A stretch of 64,000 nt of DNA from contig NZ_JACEMU010000015.1 in assembly GCF_013868135.1 (NCBI RefSeq), positions 153,959 through 217,958 on the forward strand, written 5' to 3'. This document shows positions 49,728-57,980 of this stretch, one piece after another. The notes under the pieces were generated by a model, which did not search any database, was not told where the DNA came from, and saw nothing but the letters and a program-made list of their open reading frames with translations. A program made the position numbers and the translations under genes. The first letter of the stretch is position 1. Each line of letters opens with the position of its first letter. The DNA is from Paracoccus sp. S1E-3 (GTDB taxonomy: Bacteria > Pseudomonadota > Alphaproteobacteria > Rhodobacterales > Rhodobacteraceae).

Positions 49728-50243
49728 ATGCAAGAAAAACGACGGACGGCGCGCGATGGCTTCGATTGGTTCCAGCGCAAGTTCAAGGGAGTAGAAGCGG
49801 GCGACATATTTGCCGTGCCGCTGCCTGACGGGTCATATGCCTTTGGCCGGCTGATGAACGCCAAGGATGGCGCGACCATCGCCGAATTCTTCCGGGCGCG
49901 GCGCGATACCCCAGATTTCGATGAAGGGATCGTGCAGTCGGGGCGGCTGTTCGCACCCACCGGGATCCTGATCACCGACATCGAAAGCCGCAATCGCAAA
50001 CGGCCGTGGAAGGTGATCCACAAGGACCCGGAATATTATCCCGATGACCTGTATGATTTGCGGTTCTTTCAGGGAATGGGGTCGGGAACCTGGACCTATT
50101 ACACGCTTAATGACCAGCGTGAAACGCTAGGCCCGGTGTCGGACGAGGATATCGGCAACTGGCGCGTCGGGTCGATCATGCCGCAGCACCCCGAGCAGAT
50201 CACCAAGGCAATCGTCCGCCAGATGGAGCGGCAAGGCATCTGA
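49728..50243 (+). CDS. Immunity protein, Imm26-like
   Basis: This 171-residue protein begins 15 bases after the rhs stop with AAGGGTGACC ahead of the ATG. It has the Imm26-type opening EAGDIFAVPLPDGSYAFGRLMN and no signal peptide, so it is cytoplasmic, fitting protection against a cytoplasmic nuclease. Position directly after a polymorphic-toxin gene is the standard place for the cognate immunity gene. The family assignment comes from recognition of the GDIFAVPL-DG-YAFGR motif, and pairing with this toxin is inferred from position. Confidence 0.8.
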   Translation: MQEKRRTARDGFDWFQRKFKGVEAGDIFAVPLPDGSYAFGRLMNAKDGATIAEFFRARRDTPDFDEGIVQSGRLFAPTGILITDIESRNRKRPWKVIHKDPEYYPDDLYDLRFFQGMGSGTWTYYTLNDQRETLGPVSDEDIGNWRVGSIMPQHPEQITKAIVRQMERQGI

Positions 50244-50339
50244 CTCTGCCACGCGCCCTCCGTTGCAAGAGGTTGCCGGCGCGTTGGCTTTAGCGGGTCC
50301 CACAGCCTCGCATGATAGCGCAGGCTCCATTATCCTGAC

Positions 50340-50655
50340 AGCGACGCAAAGCTGATCGATAGCGCGGCGGCGGGGAGCCCTGTGTTCCGGCCGCGCCCCA
50401 TTGTTCTGACCGCGGGGGTCGAGAACGTCGCCTCCTCCGTTCCGCAATCGGTCACCGTGGTCGACCAGCAGGAGCTGAATGACATTGCCGCCGGCAATAT
50501 CGGCGACGCGCTGGCGACCGTCCGGGCGTTGCGGGCGTCGGCTCCGCAAGCTTCTTCGGACAGAGCTTCAATATTCGCGGCTTCAGCGGTGCGGAAACCG
50601 CAGCGTCCGAGGCAGGGATCGTGCAGTTGATCGATGGCGAGAAGAAGTTCTACCC
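50340..50655 (+). pseudogene. Fragment of a TonB-dependent receptor plug domain, frameshifted
   Basis: The frame reads PIVLTAGVENVASSVPQSVTVV ... NIGDALATV, a TonB-dependent plug start. It then continues only in another frame as GVAGVGSASFFGQSFNIRGF and GIVQLIDGEKKFYP. The two parts join if one base is restored near 50523. No barrel follows, so only ~105 codons remain. It is a decayed fragment with no start or signal peptide evident. Confidence 0.8.
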
Positions 50656-51381
50656 AGCTACCGGGAGGGGGCACTGTTCGCCGACGCGCTGAAAGCTTCG
50701 GAACTGTCGCCGATCCAAGCGCGCGAAACGGGTGCAACGCGGCTCCTGTCGAATATCTGGCGTGGGCGGATGAACGCGGTCATTCTCGGCTGGTTCCGCG
50801 GAGGGACTGGATTTCACCTTTATCTCAGCGAGCCACCGCGGATGACGGCGGGCGGCCAGCCGGATATCAGCGGGCTGAAGCTGCGATCTTCTGCGGCCTA
50901 TAAGGAATGGTTCGAGGGGCTGGGCGCCACAAATGTGATGATGGCCCCGGCCGAGACCTTTTCAGCCTTTGAACGGCGCATTGTCGATGGTCTGGCCATT
51001 GCCGCGATCAATTTCGGCGACCTTGGCATCACGCCTTTCATCAAGGCGCGCATCGATCCGCAGGTCTGGCAGATCGACACGCTGATCATCATGAACGCCG
51101 ATGAATTCGACAGCCTCCCTCCCGAGGCACGCAAGATCATCGAAGACGCCGCCATTCGGCGCGAGGCCGAGACGGTCGATACCTTTACCGCGATGGTCGC
51201 AACCGAGGATGCCGCGCAGGCGGCGGCGGGCGTCGAGGTGGTCGCATTGGAGGGCGCAGCAGCCCAAGCCTATCACGATCTGGCGCATGGCGTGGTCTGG
51301 AATCGGCTGGAAAAGGCTGCGCCGGAAAACGCCGCAACGCTGCGCGCGGCGCTGACAGACGATCAGGCGGCGGGACAATGA
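50656..51381 (+). pseudogene. Truncated TRAP transporter substrate-binding protein (DctP family)
   Basis: About 240 codons encode the C-terminal two thirds of a DctP-family periplasmic binding protein. Visible parts are ISGLKLRSSAAYKEWFEGLGA, VDGLAIAAINFGDLG and LIIMNADEFDSLPPEARKIIEDAA. The signal peptide and first lobe are missing. The sequence follows on directly from the TonB-receptor fragment at ~50655. No dctQ or dctM genes follow. It is judged non-functional. Confidence 0.8.
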
Positions 51382-51514
51382 GTGTGGCTTCGCCAGATAT
51401 GCCCGCCGGCGGCGGCATCATGCGCCTTTACGACCGGGTTATGCTCTTCTCCTGTGCCCGTGACGTTAACGACTCAGGTCGCGCGCACACGCTCCGATCA
51501 CGAAGATCTGCAGG

Positions 51515-53575
51515 TCACGCCAGGTCACGAACCTTCTGCTCGCGGCTCCAGTATCTCAGCTTGGCTGCCTTCGGCAGGCCGGCCAGATCGGTCACGCCGT
51601 CATCCGGCTCTACCCCCGCGCGGTCGAGCAGCGCCTTGGCCCCGTCCGTCGCGCCGATGGCTTTCAGATGCGCGAAGGCGTCCGAGACAAAGCCAACAGC
51701 GGCGCTGTCCTTTGCCAGCCGGGCCGCGGCATCGCTGGTCAGGACAAGGGCCACCGCATCGAACAGGACCGAAGGCGAGCCGGCCAATTGCCCGTCGGCC
51801 TTCATCTTGCCGCCGTCCAAGGACAGGCCGCCGACCTTCGGCGCGATGGTGAAGACCGTGCCCCCGGCGGCCTCGACCGCCCTTGTCAGCGCCTCGATCT
51901 CGGATTTGCTGGACCCCTCGTCAAAGAGGATCGCGACCTGACGTCCTTCCAGCGTATCCTTCCAGTTCTTCTGGATCGACAGCGCATCGGACGGGTCCAG
52001 ATCGACCGGTTCTTTGAACGGCTTGACCGGCTTGGGCAGATCCATCCCGATCCCCTCGGCCACGCGCTTGCCGAGGTCGGGGTGAATCACCTGCAAATGG
52101 CCCAGCATCCGTTCACGGATATGATCCAGCGAGACCTTGGACAATTCGAACACGATGGCCGAGGCAAGATGCGCCTGCTCATTTCCGGTCAGCGAGTTCC
52201 AGTACATCCGGGGCTGGCTGTAGACATCGCCGAATGTCTCTGGCCGCATCCGCAGCTTGTCGCCCTCGACCGGCTGTTCGGCGGTGCGGAAACCGGTGCT
52301 GACGGGGCGCGGGCCGGGATCCTCGCCCGCCTCGTTCAGGCTGTTGGGTTCGTAATTCGCGCGGCCCTTCGGCACGTGGGTCTGCATCATCCCGTCACGC
52401 TGCATATTGGCGAAGGGGCATTTCGGCGCGTTGATCGGGATCTGGTGGAAGTTCGTCGTCCCCAGCCGCGATTTCTGCGTGTCGAGATAGGAAAACAGCC
52501 GCCCCTGCAGCAACGGGTCGTCGGTAAAATCGATCCCCGGCACCACGTTCGAGGGCAGGAAGGCTGCCTGTTCGGTCTCGGCGAAGAAATTGTCGGGATT
52601 GCGGTCCAGCACCATGCGGCCGATCACGCGCAGCGGCACGATTTCCTCGGGGATGATCTTGGTCGCGTCCAGCACGTCATAGGGCAACGAATCCGCCAGT
52701 TTCTTGTCAAAGACCTGAACGGCGAAATCCCATTCGGGGTGATCGCCCCGGTCGATCGCCTCCCATAGGTCACGGCGGTGGAAATCGTTATCCGCGCCCT
52801 GCAACTTGGCGGATTCGTCCCAGACCAGCGACTGCGTCCCCAGTCTTGGCCGCCAGTGGAACTTGCAAAAGCTTTCCTCGCCTTTCTCGTTCACAAGCTT
52901 GAAGGTGTGGACGCCAAAGCCCTCCATCATCCGCAAGCTGCGCGGAATGCCGCGATCCGACATGGCCCACATCAGCGTGTGGAAGGTTTCCGGCATCAGC
53001 GAGATGAAATCCCAGAAGGTATCATGGGCCGAGGCCGCCTGCGGATAGGCGCGATCGGCCTCCATCTTCACGGAATGGATCAGGTCGGGAAACTTGATCG
53101 CGTCCTGAATGAAAAAGACCGGAATATTGTTGCCGACCAGATCCCAATTGCCCTCGTCGGTATAGAACTTCACCGCAAAACCGCGCACGTCGCGGGGCGT
53201 GTCGACCGAACCTGCGCCGCCAGCCACGGTCGAAAAGCGCGTGAAGACCGGCGTCTTCTTGCCCTTCTTGGCGAACAGGCTGGCTCGGCTGAGTTCGGGG
53301 ATCGGATCGGTGCATTCGAAATAGCCATGCGCGGCCGAACCGCGCGCATGCACGATCCGTTCCGGAATGCGCTCATGGTCGAAATGGAAGATCTTCTCCC
53401 GCAGGACGAAATCTTCCAGCAGCGTCGGGCCGCGTGCACCAGCCTTCAGACTGTTCTCGTTATCCGAAACCGGAACCCCGAAATTCGTCGTCAGGGCAGG
53501 GGTATCGCCGGTTGCGATCTGATGGAGTTCGCCCGCATTGCCTTCTTCGGTCTTGAAATGCTTGTCGTCGGCCAT
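51515..53575 (-). CDS. katE: Large-subunit catalase (HPII type)
   Basis: This 686-residue clade 2 monofunctional heme catalase degrades hydrogen peroxide. The distal His is H76 in [14 protein letters not shown], the distal Asn is in [15 protein letters not shown], and the proximal Tyr is in [15 protein letters not shown]. The C-terminal ~150 residues form the class I glutaminase-like (flavodoxin-type) domain of large catalases, from [21 protein letters not shown]. The protein starts [13 protein letters not shown] at 53575. It is a single gene between pseudogenes, with no oxyR seen nearby. Confidence 0.95.
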   Translation of the reverse strand: MADDKHFKTEEGNAGELHQIATGDTPALTTNFGVPVSDNENSLKAGARGPTLLEDFVLREKIFHFDHERIPERIVHARGSAAHGYFECTDPIPELSRASLFAKKGKKTPVFTRFSTVAGGAGSVDTPRDVRGFAVKFYTDEGNWDLVGNNIPVFFIQDAIKFPDLIHSVKMEADRAYPQAASAHDTFWDFISLMPETFHTLMWAMSDRGIPRSLRMMEGFGVHTFKLVNEKGEESFCKFHWRPRLGTQSLVWDESAKLQGADNDFHRRDLWEAIDRGDHPEWDFAVQVFDKKLADSLPYDVLDATKIIPEEIVPLRVIGRMVLDRNPDNFFAETEQAAFLPSNVVPGIDFTDDPLLQGRLFSYLDTQKSRLGTTNFHQIPINAPKCPFANMQRDGMMQTHVPKGRANYEPNSLNEAGEDPGPRPVSTGFRTAEQPVEGDKLRMRPETFGDVYSQPRMYWNSLTGNEQAHLASAIVFELSKVSLDHIRERMLGHLQVIHPDLGKRVAEGIGMDLPKPVKPFKEPVDLDPSDALSIQKNWKDTLEGRQVAILFDEGSSKSEIEALTRAVEAAGGTVFTIAPKVGGLSLDGGKMKADGQLAGSPSVLFDAVALVLTSDAAARLAKDSAAVGFVSDAFAHLKAIGATDGAKALLDRAGVEPDDGVTDLAGLPKAAKLRYWSREQKVRDLA

Positions 53576-53675
53576 CGATCTTGCCTTTCAAAGATGGATT
53601 AAGCTCGGGCGGCGAATGGTCTCGCTGCCGCGCAAGCAGAACTGATCCGGCCATATCGCGGTTCCGCCAGTTAAC

Positions 53676-54373
53676 TTATCTGAAGGCGAAGACCGCCGCG
53701 TCCGCGTCGGCTCGGCCCGCGATCCGGGCGGCGATGATCTGCGCGCCGATGACCGAGAAGGTGATGCCATTGCCGCCAAAGCCCATGATCGTGTGGATGC
53801 GCGTGTAACCGGGCACGGTGTCGACAATCGGCATGCCGTCTTTGGTCACGCTGAATGGCGCCGACCAGGCATAGGCCGGCTTGCCGATATCCACGCCGGC
53901 CAGTTCGCGCAGCTTCGCCGCGATGACCTTCGCCTCTCGGGCCTGCTTTGCGGGGTCCGAATTGGTCGTCGCTGCATCCTCGTCCTCGCCGCCGACGATG
54001 ATCCGGCCCGATGCCTCCGTGCGGAAGTAAAGATAAGGCTCGGCGGCCTCTCAGACGATGGTGTCGGCCGTCCAGTCCGGCAGATTTTTCAGCGGCCGCG
54101 ACGCCAGCGCCCAGGTCAAGGTGGCGCTGTGCGACGTGCTTTGCATCTGCGGCAGATGCTCATAGCCGGTGCAGAAGACCGCATGAGCGGCCGTCAGCAC
54201 CTCAGCGCCGCGGCCATCAGCGCGCTGCTGATGCCGGCGCCAGCCACGATGACCTCGACATGGCGGCCATCCAATTTGCGTCCGGCGGTCACGGTCGAAT
54301 GCGGCGTCCTGACCCAGAACGGCCTGCCCGTTTGCAGGTCATCCTTCAGCGTTTCTGCGTCGCGATCGGCCAT
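53676..54373 (-). pseudogene. Broken FAD-dependent oxidoreductase (DadA-like)
   Basis: The start is intact (ATG at 54373 with GGAGGGG upstream). It encodes DLQTGRPFWVRTP and the FAD-binding VIVAGAGISSALMAAAL. A frame-changing deletion near 54200 then removes the middle of the protein (roughly half of a normal ~400-residue enzyme). The sequence resumes as AHAVFCTGYEHLPQM and continues to ADTIV, where TGA stands in the place expected for Trp, before EAAEPYLYFRTEASGR. The C-terminus (MGFGGNGITFS) is intact. It is not functional as a single protein. Confidence 0.85.
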
Positions 54374-54482
54374 TTTCCCCTCCGCTGATATCTGTGGCAT
54401 GTGCCAATGCGTTTCTCGCTGGAAACGTTCTGGAAAATCCATGGAAGGCGGGCACATCAGGGTTGCAGGCGGATTGATATAT

Positions 54483-54536
54483 GCAAGTTCGGGTCGCGAC
54501 CCGCTTGCAAAGAGCCATATACAATCCATATACCAT
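54483..54536. promoter_or_regulatory. Inverted repeat and tandem 11-bp repeats upstream of the RHH regulator
   Basis: A near-perfect inverted repeat (54483-54508) contains the 14-bp palindrome CGGGTCGCGACCCG (54490-54503). It is followed by two tandem 11-bp repeats, CCATATACAAT (54515-54525) and CCATATACCAT (54526-54536). A related CCACATGGATG runs into the ribosome binding site. The 10-11 bp spacing suits side-by-side binding of ribbon-helix-helix dimers, so autoregulation is likely. Confidence 0.55.
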
Positions 54537-54556
54537 CCACATGGATGGAGAAAACG

Positions 54557-54973
54557 ATGCAGAACATCACACGCCTGCCCGAGCGGCAAGCAGAACCTGA
54601 AAAGATCACCATCAATCTCGGCCATGTCGACCTTGGCCGCATCGACCTGCTGGTCCGCGAGGGATTCTATGCCAACCGGACGGATTTCATCCGCACCGCG
54701 ATCCGCAACCAGCTGACCAGCGAGGGCAGCTCGGTCGCACAGTCGATTGACCGCTATGAACTGCAATTGGGTCTTTTCGACATCACCCGCGCCGATCTCG
54801 AGGCCGTCACCGCCGCTGGTGAAAAGCTTCACCTGAAAGTCGTCGGGCTGGCGCGGATTGCGGCGGATGTCACGCCGGAACTGGCGGTGGCGGCGATCGG
54901 CTCTCTGAACGTGCTGGGTTCGCTTCAGGCGTCCAAAGCCGTCAAGGCCGCCCTTCAAGACCGCATCACCTGA
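54557..54973 (+). CDS. Ribbon-helix-helix (CopG-like) transcriptional regulator
   Basis: This 138-residue protein has an N-terminal RHH domain. The beta strand EKITINLGHVDL is followed by two helices, LGRIDLLVREGFYANRTDFIRTAIRNQL, as in CopG-family regulators. The C-terminal ~80 residues are helical and of unknown role. The start at 54557 has GGATGGAG upstream; an in-frame ATG at 54545 is possible. Tandem 11-bp repeats and a palindrome lie immediately upstream. The esterase gene follows after 28 bases, so it probably controls both. Confidence 0.82.
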   Translation: MQNITRLPERQAEPEKITINLGHVDLGRIDLLVREGFYANRTDFIRTAIRNQLTSEGSSVAQSIDRYELQLGLFDITRADLEAVTAAGEKLHLKVVGLARIAADVTPELAVAAIGSLNVLGSLQASKAVKAALQDRIT

Positions 54974-55001
54974 GGCCGCGCGCCTCCACACAAGGAACAG
55001 A

Positions 55002-56093
55002 ATGATGACCACTGATTTCGCGACGGCCATGCGCCGGGCGCTTGGAAAAGCTCGTGCCGCTGATCCCGCTGCGGCAACTTCGATCATTCAGCAGGCGCTG
55101 GCTGGCAGGGCTGAGCCTGCGCAGACGACGCCCCAAGCAGAGAACGCACCGAAGACGCCCGCGGCGAACCCCTTTGTCAGCCTGCTGCGCGACGGATGCA
55201 CCCCCTGTGCGGGCGGCGGCCTGATGTCAGGGCTGAAACTGCCCCCTGCCGCCCTGGGCAAGCAAATCACGGTGCCGGACGGGGCAAGCTATACCAGCCG
55301 CGAGCATTCCGGGCCTGCAGGATCGCGCAGCTACACACTCTATATCCCCAGCGAGCGCCCCGAGGGATTGCGCGGCGTCATTCTTATGCTGCATGGCTGC
55401 ACGCAATCGCCCGACGATTTCGCGCGGGGCACGCGGATGAACGATGCCGCGGAAAAGGCGGGCTATATCGTCGCCTATCCCGAACAGTCGCGTGCCCACA
55501 ACCTGCAATCCTGCTGGAACTGGTTCCGCCCCGAGGACCAGAGCAGAGGCCGGGGCGAGCCAGAGATTCTGGCCGGGATCGCGCGCGAATTGCTGGCCGA
55601 ATTCAACCTGCCTCAGGGGCGGGCCTTTGTGGCCGGGCTGTCGGCAGGCGGCGCAATGGCCGCGATCATGGCCGAGGCCTATCCTGACCTGTTTGCCGCC
55701 GCCGGCGTGCATTCCGGCCTGCCAGCCGGTGCCGCCAGCGACGTGGTCTCTGCCTTTGCCGCCATGCGGGGCGACGCTGGCGCAAGGTCCCGGCCACGGA
55801 CCACACCGATGATCGTCTTTCATGGCATGGCGGATGCGACGGTCGCCCCGGTCAACGGCGACCGGCTGATCGGCGGATCGGGCATCGAGACCCGGCATGA
55901 AGGCAATGGCCGCAGTTGGTCCCGGCTGATCGACAGCGACGGCTCGGAGCTGTGGCGGGTCGAGCGCGCGGGACACGCCTGGTTCGGCGGCGATCCGGCA
56001 GGGTCCTATACCGACCCTCTGGGCCCTGACGCCTCTGCCGAGATGCTGCGGTTCTTCACGCAGATAGCCGAGGATGGCGTCAGTACGTCCTGA
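55002..56093 (+). CDS. PHB depolymerase-family esterase (LpqC-like)
   Basis: This 363-residue alpha/beta hydrolase belongs to the esterase/PHB depolymerase family. The oxyanion motif is LMLHGCTQSPDDFARGT. The nucleophile is S214 in FVAGLSAGGAMAA, with an Asp in FHGMADATVAPVNG and the catalytic His in VERAGHAWFGG. The first ~90 residues are a low-complexity Ala/Pro-rich linker with no clear signal peptide, so a cytoplasmic enzyme on polyhydroxyalkanoate granules or another ester is possible. It lies 28 bases after the RHH regulator gene with AAGGA upstream. Substrate is unproven. Confidence 0.85.
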   Translation: MMTTDFATAMRRALGKARAADPAAATSIIQQALAGRAEPAQTTPQAENAPKTPAANPFVSLLRDGCTPCAGGGLMSGLKLPPAALGKQITVPDGASYTSREHSGPAGSRSYTLYIPSERPEGLRGVILMLHGCTQSPDDFARGTRMNDAAEKAGYIVAYPEQSRAHNLQSCWNWFRPEDQSRGRGEPEILAGIARELLAEFNLPQGRAFVAGLSAGGAMAAIMAEAYPDLFAAAGVHSGLPAGAASDVVSAFAAMRGDAGARSRPRTTPMIVFHGMADATVAPVNGDRLIGGSGIETRHEGNGRSWSRLIDSDGSELWRVERAGHAWFGGDPAGSYTDPLGPDASAEMLRFFTQIAEDGVSTS

Positions 56094-56168
56094 CGAACCG
56101 GCGGCGGGGTGGCGCCTTGCCTTGCGGCTGGCCCCTCGCCACTCTGTGCGCATGAAAAGGGGGCAAAG

Positions 56169-56462
56169 ATGGACCGACGCCTTCTGCTTTCGCAGGATAG
56201 CCGATCGACCCAAAGTCAGGCTGGCGGTGACAACCGGGCGGTTACCGCGGATGGCGCCGGAGACCGCATGATGTGGATCGACGATGTCGTCAGCGCCGGG
56301 GTCTGCCCGAACTACGGCGGGCGTTTCCAGCATGCCGATATCCTCAATCTCGCGGCGGACGTTACGGATGGGGGCGGTTCGTTCTGTCACTGGTGCAGGG
56401 TGGCGCTGATAACGTGGTGCAGCTTGGATGCAGATCCGGGCCGAAGCTTGCGGGGTATGTAA
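56169..56462 (+). CDS. Small hypothetical ORF, doubtful
   Basis: This is a 97-codon open frame with GGGGGCAAAG ahead of its ATG, lying between the esterase gene and the zinc-ribbon gene and overlapping the latter by 35 bases. It encodes VSAGVCPNYGGRFQHADILNLA and a pair of Cys in FCHWC. No family was recognised and other frames here are also open, so it could be a remnant of an older gene rather than a real one. Confidence 0.3.
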   Translation: MDRRLLLSQDSRSTQSQAGGDNRAVTADGAGDRMMWIDDVVSAGVCPNYGGRFQHADILNLAADVTDGGGSFCHWCRVALITWCSLDADPGRSLRGM

Positions 56463-56835
56463 GGAAGCCACCTATAGGGATCAGCGGCAGGCGGAACGGG
56501 TCGAGGCGCCGCAGGACCGCAAATGTCTCTGGTGCAGCGGCCCGATCCCGTCAGAGGCGCGCGGCGATGTGATCTATTGCAGCAAGACCTGTCAGGGCCG
56601 GTCACAGTCCGACATGCAAAAGACCCGCCGCACGTGCCAGCGTTGCGGCAAAGTGTTGCGGGGCTTCGGGAAGTTCTGCACCCATGACTGCTACGGCAAG
56701 AGCAAGCGGACCCTGCGCCCGAGGGAGTGCCCGATCTGTCAGGCCACGTTCAAGCCGCATCGCCCGGAACAGGTCTGCTGTTCGCAGCCGTGCCGGTATG
56801 AACCCCAGCGGCGCGCGAAGGCGCGGGAGGGTTAA
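56428..56835 (+). CDS. Cys-rich zinc-ribbon protein of unknown function
   Basis: This 135-residue basic protein has at least three treble Cys pairs of the form C-x2-C ... C-x3-C: CLWC ... CSKTC, CQRC ... CTHDC and CPIC ... CSQPC. An extra CGVC lies near the N-terminus. This looks like three consecutive zinc ribbons, seen in some phage and mobile-element proteins, but no named family was recognised. No good ribosome binding site precedes the ATG at 56428, so the start could be different. It lies ~110 bases from tRNA-Asn, a frequent integration site. Confidence 0.5.
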   Translation: MQIRAEACGVCKEATYRDQRQAERVEAPQDRKCLWCSGPIPSEARGDVIYCSKTCQGRSQSDMQKTRRTCQRCGKVLRGFGKFCTHDCYGKSKRTLRPRECPICQATFKPHRPEQVCCSQPCRYEPQRRAKAREG

Positions 56836-56945
56836 GGGGCCAAATTTAGCGCCCTTGGCCGTTCCCACGGTGTTCCCCAGAAGTCATACAAGAAAGCCCC
56901 CTTGCGCGGACTTATCTCGTAAATCTTTGAGTCATCGTGGATTTT

Positions 56946-57020
56946 TGGCTCCGGCGGTAGGGATCGAACCTACGACCAATTGATTAACAGTCAACTGCTC
57001 TACCGCTGAGCTACGCCGGA
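56946..57020 (-). tRNA. tRNA-Asn (anticodon GUU), CCA encoded
   Basis: The minus strand begins TCCGGCGTAGCTCAGCGG. The anticodon loop is CTGTTAA (anticodon GTT), the T-loop GGTTCGATCC, and the acceptor stem CGCCGGA closes onto TCCGGCG, followed by a G and an encoded CCA (56946-56948). The cloverleaf is complete. Confidence 0.97.
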
Positions 57021-57079
57021 ACACGTGGGCCGTATAGCAACCACTCTCGGAGGCGTCCAGAGGGTTTGACGCAAAAAAT

Positions 57080-57919
57080 TCACCGAAGCGAAAAATCCGA
57101 CTCCGCGGTGATTTTCGTGGAGGTGGCGGCGACGCCAAGCTGGGTCAGGGCGATCAGGTGGGCCAGCACATTGCGCGCGGCGGCGGGTAGCAGGGGTGGC
57201 GGGATATCGTAGATTTGGGCGGCCAGATCCGCCGCCTTCGCGGGGCCGTCACGCAGCGCGGCGAGGATCTGGGCGGTGCGGTCCTGACGGTGAGCGCGCA
57301 ATTCGGCGATGCGGGGGAGGGGACCCGCGACCGGATCGCCGTGGGCTGGCAGAAGGCGGGCCGGGCGCAGGGCCGCGATCCGGTCGAGGCTGCGGAAATA
57401 ATCCAGCAGATCCCCGTCCGGCGGGGAAATCAGCGTGGAGGACCAGCCGAGAATCACGTCGCCGCAGAATAGCCGGTCCTCCCACAGGAAGCTGAGATGA
57501 TTGCCCATATGGCCTGGCGTGTGGATGGCGGTCAGGACCCAGTCCGCGCCCTCGATCCGGTCGCCGTCGCGCAGCAGCCGATCGGGGCGGAAGGCGGTAT
57601 CGCGGCCCTCGCCGCCGCCGGCGGTCTCGACCAGCGACTGCATCATCGGCGAGCGGCCCGCATCAGCATCGCCGAAAGCCAGCACGGGCGCCCCGGTTGC
57701 CGCGGACAGCGCCGCAGCGCCGGCAGAGTGGTCCAGATGCGCGTGCGTCACAAGGATATGGGTGATGCGGCCGCGCCCCGCCTGCAGGATCGCGGCATGG
57801 TGGCTGGCAATATCGGGACCGGGGTCGATGACGGCGATCTCGGCCTCGCCCAGCAGGAAGGTGTTGGTCCCCGGCCCGGTCAGGGGCGAGGGATTGGGCG
57901 CGAGGATCGTCTGCAGCAT
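57080..57919 (-). CDS. MBL-fold metallo-hydrolase (LACTB2-like)
   Basis: This 279-residue metallo-beta-lactamase-fold protein has the zinc motif THAHLDHSAG (H59, H61, D63, H64). Further ligands lie in IHTPGHMGNHLS, LFCGDVILGW (Asp) and LLPAHGDP (His). A C-terminal winged-helix segment (~215-279) follows, as in the LACTB2/hydroxyacylglutathione hydrolase-like group that includes RNases and thioesterases. Exact substrate is unknown. The reading frame ends 59 bases from tRNA-Asn, and the divergent kinase gene begins 61 bases from its start. Confidence 0.85.
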   Translation of the reverse strand: MLQTILAPNPSPLTGPGTNTFLLGEAEIAVIDPGPDIASHHAAILQAGRGRITHILVTHAHLDHSAGAAALSAATGAPVLAFGDADAGRSPMMQSLVETAGGGEGRDTAFRPDRLLRDGDRIEGADWVLTAIHTPGHMGNHLSFLWEDRLFCGDVILGWSSTLISPPDGDLLDYFRSLDRIAALRPARLLPAHGDPVAGPLPRIAELRAHRQDRTAQILAALRDGPAKAADLAAQIYDIPPPLLPAAARNVLAHLIALTQLGVAATSTKITAESDFSLR

Positions 57920-57980
57920 CGGTCCGGGTTTTCCTTGGGGGCGTCGATGATTAGGTTACGACCGACAGGCAGGGGGTTCC

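Noticed and set aside
50244..50339. Possible extra gene or terminator right after the immunity gene
   Set aside because: No start with ribosome binding site and no hairpin with a T-run were found.
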